From contig NZ_JARLTC010000032.1 of NCBI RefSeq assembly GCF_029382225.1, positions 62,001-126,000 on the forward strand: 64,000 nucleotides of DNA. The letters are read 5' to 3'. Position 1 is the stretch's first letter. The number at the start of each line of letters is the position of its first letter. A program made the translations under genes and the position numbers. Origin of the DNA: Spongiactinospora sp. TRM90649. GTDB lineage: Bacteria > Actinomycetota > Actinomycetes > Streptosporangiales > Streptosporangiaceae. The notes beneath the pieces were generated by a model, which saw only the letters and a list, made by a program, of their open reading frames with translations, was not told the DNA's origin and did no database searches. Positions 32,290 to 40,970 of this stretch are shown here, piece by piece.

Positions 32290-32403
32290 CCGGCCTCCGG
32301 TGGCTGATCAGGTCGCCGCGGCCCCCGCCCTATCCGGCGTATCGGTTGACAGCGAGCATAACTCCCAATATCAAACTTTGGGGGCTAAGTCGGTCAGGTC
32401 GCC

Positions 32404-32442
32404 AGAAAAAGATTGGCGGCCGGTCCCGAAGGACCGGCCGCC
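32404..32442 (-). terminator. Intrinsic terminator of tRNA-His
   Basis: GGCGGCCGGTCC (32415-32426) and GGACCGGCCGCC (32431-32442) form a perfect 12-bp stem with a CGAA-type tetraloop. On the minus strand the stem is followed by ATCTTTTTC. Confidence 0.88.
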
Positions 32443-32447
32443 ATATG

Positions 32448-32520
32448 GGTGAGCGATGGGACTTGAACCCACGACATCCAGGACCACAACCTGGCGCTCT
32501 GCCAACTGAGCTACGCCCAC
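32448..32520 (-). tRNA. tRNA-His (anticodon GTG)
   Basis: Minus strand: GTGGGCG acceptor arm pairs with CGCTCAC; D-arm TAGCTCAGTTGGCAGAGC; anticodon arm CCAGG-TTGTGGT-CCTGG gives anticodon GTG; T-arm GTGGGTTCAAGTCCCAT. A G at 32521 can serve as the extra G-1 opposite C73, the histidine identity element. The CCA end is not encoded. Confidence 0.97.
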
Positions 32521-32618
32521 CATGTAACGTCGCGGCGAAGATCGGGCCTGCCGCGAAGGCACGCTAGAAGTGTAGCGGTTTTTCGAGCTGGTTCGTCCCG
32601 CCGTATCGCGGCGGCGGG

Positions 32619-33215
32619 TCAGCTCGACGCGATGATCTCCGCGACCCCCCGCGCGGTGCTGGAGTCGGGGCCGGGCTGGGGCACGAACACCGCGGCCCGG
32701 TAGTAGCGCAACTCGCGGACGCTCTCGGTGATGTCGGCGAGCGCGCGATGCCCGCCCTGCTTCTCGGGCGAGGCGAAGTAGACGCGCGGATACCAGCGCC
32801 GGACCAGCTCCTTCACCGAGGAGACGTCGATCATGCGGTAATGCAGGTGGGCGTCGACCGAGGGCATGTCACGGTAGATGAAGGCCCGGTCGGTGGCGAT
32901 GGAGTTGCCGCACAGGGGGGCGCGCTTGGGCTCGGGGACATGGCCCTTGATGTAGTCGAGGACCATGGACTCCGCCTCGGCCAGCGTCACCCCGGAACCC
33001 AGCTCCGGCAGGAGGCCGGAGGCCGTGTGCATCTCCCGCACGACCTCCGACATCTGCTCGACCGACTCCGGCGGGGGCTTGATGACCACGTTCACGCCCG
33101 CGTCAAGCTGGTTCAGCTCGCCGTCGGTGATGACGCAGGCCACCTCGACGAGCGCGTCTCGGCCGAGGTCGAGCCCGGTCATCTCACAGTCGATCCAGAC
33201 CAGCAGGTCGCTCAT
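32619..33215 (-). CDS. orn: Oligoribonuclease
   Basis: 198 residues, the usual length. DEDDh 3'-5' exonuclease that degrades 2-5-nucleotide RNAs, including pGpG from c-di-GMP. Motif I WIDCEMTGLD, motif II LCGNSIATDRAF, motif III HRALADI near the C-terminus. Start ATG at 33215. Located 22 bases downstream of the DUF2510 gene and 100 bases upstream of tRNA-His. Confidence 0.96.
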   Translation of the reverse strand: MSDLLVWIDCEMTGLDLGRDALVEVACVITDGELNQLDAGVNVVIKPPPESVEQMSEVVREMHTASGLLPELGSGVTLAEAESMVLDYIKGHVPEPKRAPLCGNSIATDRAFIYRDMPSVDAHLHYRMIDVSSVKELVRRWYPRVYFASPEKQGGHRALADITESVRELRYYRAAVFVPQPGPDSSTARGVAEIIASS

Positions 33216-33237
33216 AGAGACAGACTAGTGCCCCGAT

Positions 33238-34536
33238 TCAGGAGATCTTGAGCGAGTCGAGGACCTTCTCCACAACTGATGTGTCCAGATTGTCCGGAAC
33301 CGACATGTAGAGCAGGGACGGCGGCTTGCCGTTCTCGCGATCGACCAGCACCACGGCGCCGCGCTCCTTGTTCCACTTCCAGTTCTGCCGCTTGGACTGC
33401 TCGGTGAAGTCCAGCTCGAACTCGACGACCCAGCCCTTCTTGCCGCCGACCTCCAGCGCCTTGTTGCGCAGGATCTTCGTCTTGTGCGGCGGCTCGTAGA
33501 AGTTCTTGAGGTAGAAGGCCGCCACGGTCTCGGTCGTCTTGCCGATGCCGTCGGGGCCCGTGTAGGGGAACGCGGGGTGCAGCTCGGCCGCGTAGATGTT
33601 GCCGACCCAGTCCTTCTCCGCCTCGTAGTTCTCCTGCGACATCGCCTGCACGCCGCTGGACCACTGCTGCTGGTTCGGGTTGCCGGGGTCGTTGAGCTCC
33701 TCGGGCACCGCCCAGTCGCCGCCGGGCACCGAGTAGGTGAAACCGGAACCGGGGTCGACGATCTCGCCGTTCCGCGGCTGCGGGAGTTCGGTGGCCGTCG
33801 GCGTGGGTGTGGGGGTCGGCTCCACGGGAGTGGGGGTGGTCTCGGGGGCGGACGTCTCGACCGGGGCCGGCGACTCGTTCGCCACCGGACGCCCGGCGCC
33901 GTTGTTCACCACCACGATCACCGCGATGATCGCGATGACCAGGGCCACCACGCCGCCGGCCGCGATCCACGGCCAGACCTTGCGCCGCGGGGGACGGCCG
34001 CCGCCGGGCTGCCCGAAGTCGGGGGAGGGGAGCTGCACGGTGGTGCCGTGCTGTGGATTCCACGGCTGCGACCACGGGCCGGTGCCGGGGGCGGGCGGGA
34101 CGCGGTTCGTCGCGAAGTCCTGCTCGCCGTGGGAGTAGATCTGGGTGCCGCCCTGCGCCGGGCCCTGGGGAGGCCCCTGTGGAGGTGGGGCCGCGCCGTA
34201 CGAGCCGCCGCCGTAGGGGGACTGGCCGCCGCTGAACGGCGGAGGCGCGCCCGGCCCCTGCGGCCCGCCCGGCTGCCCGGGGCCGAACTGCGACCCGCTC
34301 TGGGGACCCGTCTGCGGTGCCTGCTGCGGCCCGGTCGGCGGGCCCTGCTGCGGGTTGTGCTGGGGGCCGGAGTGCGGGCCGGTGCCGAAGCCCTGCTGAG
34401 GGCCGGTGGCCGGGCCCGGCTGTGGTGGCGATTCGAGCGCGTGGGTCGCGTCGGTCCACTGGTTCCCGTCCCACCACCGGAGATTCGGCGACCCGTAAGG
34501 GTCTGGGTACCAGCCTGCGGGGGTTTGCGTGGTCAT
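33238..34536 (-). CDS. DUF2510 membrane protein with Pro/Gly/Gln-rich cytoplasmic part
   Basis: 432 residues. The N-terminal DUF2510 motif (PAGWYPDPYGSPNLRWWDGNQWTD) is followed by about 120 residues rich in G, P and Q, one membrane helix (about 180-205, WPWIAAGGVVALVIAIIAVI), a P/T-rich spacer and an extracellular alpha/beta domain of about 180 residues. The topology resembles a sensor or kinase substrate; it precedes orn and follows the pseudokinase gene on the same strand. No known function. Confidence 0.75.
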   Translation of the reverse strand: MTTQTPAGWYPDPYGSPNLRWWDGNQWTDATHALESPPQPGPATGPQQGFGTGPHSGPQHNPQQGPPTGPQQAPQTGPQSGSQFGPGQPGGPQGPGAPPPFSGGQSPYGGGSYGAAPPPQGPPQGPAQGGTQIYSHGEQDFATNRVPPAPGTGPWSQPWNPQHGTTVQLPSPDFGQPGGGRPPRRKVWPWIAAGGVVALVIAIIAVIVVVNNGAGRPVANESPAPVETSAPETTPTPVEPTPTPTPTATELPQPRNGEIVDPGSGFTYSVPGGDWAVPEELNDPGNPNQQQWSSGVQAMSQENYEAEKDWVGNIYAAELHPAFPYTGPDGIGKTTETVAAFYLKNFYEPPHKTKILRNKALEVGGKKGWVVEFELDFTEQSKRQNWKWNKERGAVVLVDRENGKPPSLLYMSVPDNLDTSVVEKVLDSLKIS

Positions 34537-34600
34537 GGCCGCCAGATTAGTAAGAAGGCGGGCGGCCGCGCAGTCGAGGCCGCTCCGGGTTTGCTCAGAG

Positions 34601-36076
34601 TCACCGGCATCGGTAGGTGAAGGTGGCCTTGTCCTCCCCCCGCTTGCCCGTCGTGACCGGGGACAGCACGCGGAGCGTGGCCGTGCCCTTGAAGGATCCT
34701 TCGCCCTTCACCGTCCACTTCAGGCTCACCGGATAGGAGGAGGTGCCGGAGCGCACCGTCTCGGTCTGCTCGATCGGCTTGTCCTGGTCGCTGCGCCGCC
34801 ACTGGTAGCGGACCAGCCCGTCGGCCCCGTTGGTGGTGATCACGCCGTTGATGGTCACCGTGGTGTCGCAGCCCTGCGTCTTCTTCGGCGCCTTGACGTC
34901 CACGCCCTCCACCGCGAGCGCCGGGCCGCCGCTGAGCTGCAGCCAGGCCAGTACGGCGGCCACGATCACCAGCGCGGTCACCGCGGCCGACAGCGCCGCC
35001 TTGCGGCGTCTCTTGTTCGCCGCCACCCGCTGCGGGCTGCGGCGGTCGTCGGCGTGGACGGTCTGCTGCCCGGACTGCCAGATCTGCTCGGCCGTGTTGC
35101 GCGCGGGGACGCCCGGCCCGAACCGGACGTCGCCCCTGCCCGCGGTGTCGGCGCGCTGCGCGGCGGAGTCGGCGGTGCCCGCCGTGGCCGGGCCGGTCGT
35201 CGGAGCAGGGGCCGGAGTGGGTATCGGCGTGGGGATCGGAGTGGGCACGTGCAGCAGCGTGACGATCTCGCCCTCGTCGCGCCCGACGTCGTCGGCCCCC
35301 GCGTACGGCGGGCCGGTCACCGCCGCCGGCACCTGGTCGCGGCGCCAGCGGCGCACGGCCTCCACCAGCCGGTCCCTGCCGACGTAACCGCCGGGCAGGT
35401 TCTCGCGCCCGTTGAGCAGGGCGTCGCGGGCCGCGGCCAGCCCGAGCGTGGTCGCGGTGGCGGCGGCCTGTTCGAGCAGCGCCGCGCCGGGCGTCGCACG
35501 GCCCGCCCAGGCCGCCGCCAGGCCGCGCGCCAGGGAGGCCCAGGCGGTGACGTCGCGGTCGGGCGCTGGTGACCTGCCGCGCAGGGCGTCGGCGAGGCCG
35601 CGTTCGGCCAGCAGCGTCGCGCCGTCCTCGCCGATCACCAGCGTGCCCGGCTGCAGCGCGCCGTGCGCCAGGCCCGCCGCGTGCACGGCGAGCAGCGTCT
35701 GCGCCGACTCCACCAGCACCGCCGCCGCGCCGGCGGCGTCCGGGCCCGCGCCCTGGCCGCCCGTGGTCTCCAGCAGGTCGGTGAGCGTCGGGACGGCCGG
35801 GTGCCCGGCGATCAGCCACACCTCGTCGTCGGCGGCGACCAGGTCGAGCAGCGGCATCAGGCCGCCCAGGCCGCCGGCGACCAGGCGCTGGTCGGAGGTG
35901 ACCACGGTGACCAGTCGCTGCCGGGCCCAGCCCGCGGCGACCAGGCCGGTGTCGAACCGCAGGACGCTCACCTGCCGCCCGTCCGGGGCGACGGCCTCCC
36001 GCCAGGTACCGACGTCGCCCGGGCGTCCGCGCCCGGCCGGACGGTATCCGGCGATCTCACCCCTGTGCGTGCTCAT
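34601..36076 (-). CDS. Membrane-bound pseudokinase-like protein
   Basis: 491 residues from ATG at 36076. The N-terminal 250 residues align loosely with Ser/Thr kinases but lack key residues: HGALQPGTLVI (138-148) stands where HRDLKPEN belongs and AERG (157-160) replaces DFG; there is no glycine loop. A P/T linker with IPTPIPTP repeats, a membrane helix (about 350-375) and an outer Ig-like domain of about 110 residues with two cysteines follow. It resembles MviN-type or PASTA-less pseudokinases that dock phosphoproteins. It is immediately downstream of two active-looking kinases. Confidence 0.72.
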   Translation of the reverse strand: MSTHRGEIAGYRPAGRGRPGDVGTWREAVAPDGRQVSVLRFDTGLVAAGWARQRLVTVVTSDQRLVAGGLGGLMPLLDLVAADDEVWLIAGHPAVPTLTDLLETTGGQGAGPDAAGAAAVLVESAQTLLAVHAAGLAHGALQPGTLVIGEDGATLLAERGLADALRGRSPAPDRDVTAWASLARGLAAAWAGRATPGAALLEQAAATATTLGLAAARDALLNGRENLPGGYVGRDRLVEAVRRWRRDQVPAAVTGPPYAGADDVGRDEGEIVTLLHVPTPIPTPIPTPAPAPTTGPATAGTADSAAQRADTAGRGDVRFGPGVPARNTAEQIWQSGQQTVHADDRRSPQRVAANKRRRKAALSAAVTALVIVAAVLAWLQLSGGPALAVEGVDVKAPKKTQGCDTTVTINGVITTNGADGLVRYQWRRSDQDKPIEQTETVRSGTSSYPVSLKWTVKGEGSFKGTATLRVLSPVTTGKRGEDKATFTYRCR

Positions 36077-36148
36077 CGCCGCGTCCCCTCGGATTTTCCC
36101 TGCGCCTTCGGTGGCCGTCCGCGTCGTGCCGCCGGTGGCGGCTCGTCT

Positions 36149-37912
36149 CTACCGCCGCCTCCGGTGCCGTCCAGCCACACCTCGCTTCACCGCCAGTGTG
36201 ACCGGAACCGCGCCGGACGTCACGAGGCCGAAGAGGAGGAGCCCGGCCGGGAGCTTGACGAGACCGGAGTCGTAGGAGGTGAGCGTCGGCTCACCGGACG
36301 GCTCCCCGCCACCGTTCGACGGCTCCTGCCCGGTGCCCTCGCCGCCGTCGCTGGGCGTACGGGTCGGCACCGTCCGAGTGGGACTCGGGCGGGTGGTGGT
36401 CGGACGGGTCGCGGTCGGCGACACGGGGGGAGTCCGCGTCGGCGTGTGCTCGGGGTTGTCCGGGTTGGAGCTGACCGACGGGTCGTTGGTCGGCTCCGGG
36501 TCCTCGCTCGGCGCCCTGGTGGGCCTCTTGGTCGGCTTGCCCGTCGGCTTCGGCTTGGGGCTCGGCCGCTTGGTCTTGGTGGGCTTCACCGTCGGCTTCG
36601 GGACGGCCGGCCGCGTGCCGGGCACCGTGGGCACGGCCGGCGCGACACTCACGGTCGGCGTCGGGTCCGGCTCCTTGGTGGGTTCCTCGCTGACCTCTTC
36701 GGTAGGCTCCGCCGTCGTCTCCTCCGCCGTGGGCGGGCTCGCGACCGGGGTCACCTCGGCGGTGGGGGAGACCGAGGACCCCTGGGCCTGCAACCGGGGA
36801 TCGTCGTCCCCGGACCCGTTGATCAGGAAGATCGTCACGATGCCGATCACCGAGATGCAGCCGATGCCCACGGCGAGCTTGAGCCCGAGCTTGCGCAGCG
36901 GCGCGTCGCCGATCCGGGGCGCGAGGTCGGACGAGCCGGAGTCGGGGCTCTTGCCACTCCTGCCGCCCCGGCCGCCCTTGCCGTCGCCGAGCACGGTCTC
37001 GGCGAGCGAGGTGTCGAACTCGGGAACCTGCTCGGCCATCGGGAACTGCAGCGCCAGCAGGCCCGCGAGGGTCGCCAGCCGGCGGCGGCCCTTGTTCTCC
37101 CAGTCGGCCCCGTAGGCGCCGGTCGCGACCGCTTCGAGCTCGGTGAGGAACGCGGCGGCCGACGGTGGACGGTCGCCCGCCTGCTTGGCGAGGCCGCGCT
37201 GCAGCAGGCCCTGCAGGGCGGGCGGGACCTCCTCCACGGGAGGCGGCATGGTCTGGTGCTGGTGGGCCAGCGCGGCGGCGTTGGTGGCGCGGAACGGCCG
37301 GGTGCCGGTGAGGCACTCGAAGAACACCACCGTCGCGGCGTAGACGTCGGTGGTCGGCGCGGCGGGCGCACCCGCCCACTGCTCGGGCGCCATGTACGGC
37401 GGCGTTCCCGCCGGGTTCTCGCCCTCGCCGGAGCGGACGGCGATGCCGAAGTCCACCAGCTTGCTGGTGCCGTCGTCGCCGACGACCACGTTCTCCGGCT
37501 TGAAGTCGCGGTGCACGACCCCGGCCGCGTGGGCCGAGGCCAGGCCGAGCAGCGCGCCCTTGAGCACAGTGAGCGCCGCCTCCGCGCCGGTCGGGCCCTG
37601 GGAGCGGAGCAGCGCGCGCAGCGCCACGCCGTCCACCAGCTCCATGATGATCGCCGCGCCCTCGGCGCTTTCGACGTACTGGTAGAGCCGGGCCACCTGC
37701 GGGCTGTCCAGCGTCTCCAGCAGTCGGGCCTCGTGCCGGAACCTGGCGACGAACCCGATGTCCGACCAGAGTTCGTCGGAGAGGTACTTGATGGCGACCA
37801 GCACACCGTCGTCGTTGTGCCGCGCCATGACCACGCGCCCGGACGCACCTGAGCCGAGTTCGCGCAGTTCCGTGTAGCCGGGGACCTGCCAGGGTGACGG
37901 CATCCCGAACAT
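36149..37912 (-). CDS. Membrane Ser/Thr protein kinase, copy 1
   Basis: 587 residues from ATG at 37912 (AAGGAGACC upstream). Complete kinase domain: GSGASGRVV (20-28), K42, E61, HRDFKPEN (134-141), DFG (154-156), APEQW. A TM helix near 348-370, then a long Thr/Pro/Lys-rich extracellular segment with no PASTA domain, and a second hydrophobic segment near the C-terminus with a basic tail (RGVAGRHRRRR). The second segment resembles a cell-wall-type anchor. Its kinase domain is close to that of the next protein, so the two arose by duplication. Confidence 0.87.
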   Translation of the reverse strand: MFGMPSPWQVPGYTELRELGSGASGRVVMARHNDDGVLVAIKYLSDELWSDIGFVARFRHEARLLETLDSPQVARLYQYVESAEGAAIIMELVDGVALRALLRSQGPTGAEAALTVLKGALLGLASAHAAGVVHRDFKPENVVVGDDGTSKLVDFGIAVRSGEGENPAGTPPYMAPEQWAGAPAAPTTDVYAATVVFFECLTGTRPFRATNAAALAHQHQTMPPPVEEVPPALQGLLQRGLAKQAGDRPPSAAAFLTELEAVATGAYGADWENKGRRRLATLAGLLALQFPMAEQVPEFDTSLAETVLGDGKGGRGGRSGKSPDSGSSDLAPRIGDAPLRKLGLKLAVGIGCISVIGIVTIFLINGSGDDDPRLQAQGSSVSPTAEVTPVASPPTAEETTAEPTEEVSEEPTKEPDPTPTVSVAPAVPTVPGTRPAVPKPTVKPTKTKRPSPKPKPTGKPTKRPTRAPSEDPEPTNDPSVSSNPDNPEHTPTRTPPVSPTATRPTTTRPSPTRTVPTRTPSDGGEGTGQEPSNGGGEPSGEPTLTSYDSGLVKLPAGLLLFGLVTSGAVPVTLAVKRGVAGRHRRRR

Positions 37913-38025
37913 GACGGTCTCCTTATGCCTGGGCCCCCACCCGGATAAAGACGGACGTAGCCTATTGAGCCGGGAGCCATTCTGGCACTGGAATTAGCTG
38001 ATTATTTGCGGGAATGTCGCGAAGG

Positions 38026-40149
38026 TCACTCTGCGCTGTCGTCGCCGGTGGGGGTCTTGGGCGCCGGTTGCTCCGGTTCGGCGGTCGGCGGCTTCTTCTC
38101 CGAGGGCGGCTCGCTGGGCGGCGGGCACTTCGCGGTGACCCCGGAGAAGGTGGCCGCGCCGCTCGCCGCGCCCGGCACGGTGACCGCCACGACCCGCCAC
38201 GCCGTGCCGCAGGCGACCTCTCCCAGCGGGAACGCGAACGAGCGGGAGTAGGACTCCGCGCCCGCGAGCGCGGCCGTGCGGACCACGGCGCGCTCACCGG
38301 CGGTCAGCGTCACCCGCAGCCGGACCGGCCCGGAGCCCTCGGTCGCCACCCGGACCAGCGCCAGGCCCCTGCCGTTCGGGGAGACCGAGGCGCGCGCCAC
38401 CTCGACGCTCCGCACGCGGGTCGGGCACGTCACGCGGACCTGGGCGGTCGCGGTCCGGCCGCCCGCGGCGACCCGCAGGCCGACCACCGAGCCGCAGGGC
38501 CGCTCGCCGAACGTGTAGGTGATCCGCCTGGCGTAGGAGGTGCCGCCGCTCAGCACCGCGCGCCGGGTGGCCACGGTACGGCCCGCCACCAGGACCTCGG
38601 TGCGCAGCGTCAGCTCCGACCCGTTCGTCGCGGTCAGGTCCACCTGGGCCTGGAGGGTACGGCCGGGCGCGCGTCCCAGGGACGCCCAGGCGATCCGCAG
38701 CTCGGTGACCGTGGCGGGCGGCTCCGTCGTCGGTGTGACAGACGGTGTGACGGATGGTGTGACAGACGGCGTGACGGTCGGGGTGGTGGTCGGAGGCGTC
38801 TTGGTGGGCGATGGCGACGGAGACGATGAGGGCGGGGTGGCCGGGGGCTTCGTCGTCGCCGTGGGCGTCGCGGGCCCGGTCCCCCCGGTGGTCGCCGTCG
38901 GCAGAGTCGTGGGACCGGTACCACCGGTCTCCTCGTCCGTGCCGGTGACACTGGGCACGGACGCGGGCAGGGTCGGTGTGGAGGTCGCCTCCGCGGGCCC
39001 GGTCACCGGTGTGGTGGCGGGGCTCTCCGGAGGCAGGCTCAGCAGCCCGGCCGGGCTCGGGACGGCCGAGCCGCCCGACGGCGCCGCCGCCACCACGTCG
39101 ATCTTCTTGGGATCCCGGTCGGCCGCGAGCACCCAGGTGGTCACCCCCGCCGCGACGATCGCGGCGGCGGCCCCCGCGGCCACGCGCGTGCCGTTGCGGC
39201 GCGCGCCGCGCGCCAGGCCGTCCAGCACGGTGCGGAACAGTGAGGTGCCTCCGGCGGGCGGCGCGGGCTCGCCCGCGGGGGCCGGCAGCGCGAACAGCGC
39301 GGCCAGTTCGGCCAGCCGCCTCCTGCCGTGCGTCTCCCAGTCGGCGCCATAGGCGGCGCGGGCCGTCCGCTCCAGGTCGGCCACGAACGCCGCCGCGCTC
39401 GGGGGCCGCCTGGCGGGGTCCTTGGCCAGGCCCCTGGTCACCAGGTCGCGCACCGGCTCGGGCACGTCGCCGAGCGGCACGGGCGCGTGCTCGTGCTGGA
39501 ACCTCAGCACCACCGAGGCGGTGGCCTGGAACGGCCGGTGCCCGGTCAGGCACTCGTAGAAGACGGTGGTGGCCGCGTATACGTCCGCCGCTGCGCCGGC
39601 GTGCCCGCCCTCCCACTGCTCGGGGGCCATGTACGGCGGGGTCCCCGCCGGGGCGCCGTCGTCGCCCGATCGCACGGCGATGCCGAAGTCCACCAGCTTG
39701 CTCGTGCCCTCGCCGGTGACCAGGACGTTCTCCGGCTTGTAGTCGCGGTGGACGAGCCCGGCCGCGTGCGCCGAGGCCAGGCCAAGCAGCGAGCCCTTGA
39801 GCACGGTCAGCGCCGCCTGCGGCCCGGTGGCGCCGTGCTCGCGCAGGATCGCGCGCAGCGAGACGCCGTCCACCAGCTCCATCACGATGGCCGCGCCGCC
39901 GTCGGCCTGGAAGTACTCGTAGAGCCTGGCGATGTTCGGCTCCCCGTGCAGCCCGAACAGCAGCCGGGCCTCCTCCTGGAAGCGGTCAAGGAATCCCGGC
40001 TCGCCGCGCAGGCTCTCGGCCAGGTACTTGATCGCCACCCTGGTGCCCGACCGGTCGTGGACGGCGAGCACGACCCTCCCCCCGCCGCCCGAACCGAGCG
40101 TCCGGACCTCGGTGTACCCGGGCACGTGCCATCCGCCGTCAGTCGCCAT
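38026..40149 (-). CDS. Membrane Ser/Thr protein kinase, copy 2
   Basis: 707 residues from ATG at 40149 (GGAGGT upstream). Active kinase motifs: K41, E60, HRDYKPEN (134-141), DFG (154-156), APEQW. TM helix near 325-345, a S/P/T-rich linker with TPSVTPSVTPSVTP repeats and an outer beta-rich region (two related repeats of about 90 residues, each with a C...TAQVRVTCP or CGTAWRVVAV pattern), probably Ig/fibronectin-like sensor domains. Kinase domain very like copy 1. The first gene of the kinase run. Confidence 0.87.
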   Translation of the reverse strand: MATDGGWHVPGYTEVRTLGSGGGGRVVLAVHDRSGTRVAIKYLAESLRGEPGFLDRFQEEARLLFGLHGEPNIARLYEYFQADGGAAIVMELVDGVSLRAILREHGATGPQAALTVLKGSLLGLASAHAAGLVHRDYKPENVLVTGEGTSKLVDFGIAVRSGDDGAPAGTPPYMAPEQWEGGHAGAAADVYAATTVFYECLTGHRPFQATASVVLRFQHEHAPVPLGDVPEPVRDLVTRGLAKDPARRPPSAAAFVADLERTARAAYGADWETHGRRRLAELAALFALPAPAGEPAPPAGGTSLFRTVLDGLARGARRNGTRVAAGAAAAIVAAGVTTWVLAADRDPKKIDVVAAAPSGGSAVPSPAGLLSLPPESPATTPVTGPAEATSTPTLPASVPSVTGTDEETGGTGPTTLPTATTGGTGPATPTATTKPPATPPSSSPSPSPTKTPPTTTPTVTPSVTPSVTPSVTPTTEPPATVTELRIAWASLGRAPGRTLQAQVDLTATNGSELTLRTEVLVAGRTVATRRAVLSGGTSYARRITYTFGERPCGSVVGLRVAAGGRTATAQVRVTCPTRVRSVEVARASVSPNGRGLALVRVATEGSGPVRLRVTLTAGERAVVRTAALAGAESYSRSFAFPLGEVACGTAWRVVAVTVPGAASGAATFSGVTAKCPPPSEPPSEKKPPTAEPEQPAPKTPTGDDSAE

Positions 40150-40228
40150 GACCGACCTCCAGTCGCGCGGCGAAACTGGGGTTCCGCTATTTCAGACGCC
40201 TGAATCGCGCGACCGGTTGGCGGGAGTA

Positions 40229-40903
40229 TCAGGTTGTTCGCGGAGTAACGCCAATAGGAGTACGTTCCGTAACGTGTGGTGGCGGTGTGTACCGTCCAGC
40301 CGTCTCCTCGTCGGGCTCCGGCTCACCCCACACCATGCGGGCCGGGAGCACTCCCGCCCAGATCGGCAGGGCGTGGTCCTCCAGGTCGTCGATCGGCGGC
40401 CCCGTGCGCGTCTTCACCGACGCCTCCGCCAGCGGGACGGCCAGCACCCCGGTCGCGGCCAGCTCCTTGCGGGTGGGAGGCCGCGCCGTGTCCCACTGGC
40501 CCGGGGCGAGCTGCTCGGCCAGCGCCCGCAGCCCGGCCAGGTGCTCGTCCGGGTCGTCCACGACGCGGGCCGTGCCGTAGATCATCGCCGACCGGTAGTT
40601 CGCCGAGTGGTGGAAGATCGAGCGGGCCAGCACGATCCCGTCCAGGTGCGTCACGGTCACGCAGACCGGGGAGCCCGTGGCGACGCGCAGCGACCGCGCG
40701 CCCGTCGAGCCGTGCAGATAGAGGGTGTCGCCGATACGCCCGTAGCCGGTCGGCACCACCATCGGCGCGCCGTCCCAGACGACGCCGAGGTGGCAGATCA
40801 CTCCGGCGTCGAGCACGGCGTAGAGCTCTTCCCGGTCGGTCAGCCCGCGTTCCTTGTTGCGCTTCAGGGTGGTGCGGACGGTGGACGACAGTGGTGAGGA
40901 CAT
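40229..40903 (-). CDS. PPOX-fold (pyridoxamine 5'-phosphate oxidase-like) protein
   Basis: 224 residues from ATG at 40903. FMN-binding split-barrel: ICHLGVVWDGAPMVVPTGYGRIGDTLYLHGSTGARSLR, VCVTVTHLDGIVLARSIFHHSANYRSAMIYGTA. This type (PNPOx-like, COG3467) often reduces or binds flavin or heme compounds. Divergent from a MocR regulator that has a PLP-binding domain, so a link to vitamin B6 metabolism is plausible. A symmetric site between the two genes supports shared control. Confidence 0.82.
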   Translation of the reverse strand: MSSPLSSTVRTTLKRNKERGLTDREELYAVLDAGVICHLGVVWDGAPMVVPTGYGRIGDTLYLHGSTGARSLRVATGSPVCVTVTHLDGIVLARSIFHHSANYRSAMIYGTARVVDDPDEHLAGLRALAEQLAPGQWDTARPPTRKELAATGVLAVPLAEASVKTRTGPPIDDLEDHALPIWAGVLPARMVWGEPEPDEETAGRYTPPPHVTERTPIGVTPRTT

Positions 40904-40921
40904 GCCTCTAAGGTGCCGGAA

Positions 40922-40970
40922 AGTGGACTGGGATAATACATCCACTATGCGGGAATTAGTGGAGACCACT
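40922..40970. promoter_or_regulatory. MocR operator region and leaderless promoter
   Basis: AGTGGA (40922-40927) and TCCACT (40941-40946) flank a -10-like TAATAC (40934-40939) directly before the ATG at 40947. A third site AGTGGAGACCACT (40958-40970) lies inside the start of the gene. The repeated AGTGG/CCACT half-sites suit dimeric MocR binding. Confidence 0.65.

Noticed and set aside
36400..36750. Repeats that look like a direct-repeat array in the kinase region
   Set aside because: They are in-frame Thr/Pro/Lys codons of the extracellular linker, with variable units and no spacers; not a CRISPR array.
35663..37852. 729-codon plus-strand open frame opposite the first kinase gene
   Set aside because: The kinase motifs are on the minus strand; the plus frame is a GC shadow.
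38690..38800. Repeated GTGACGGATG-like units
   Set aside because: They encode the TPSV linker repeats of the second kinase; coding low-complexity, not a binding-site array.
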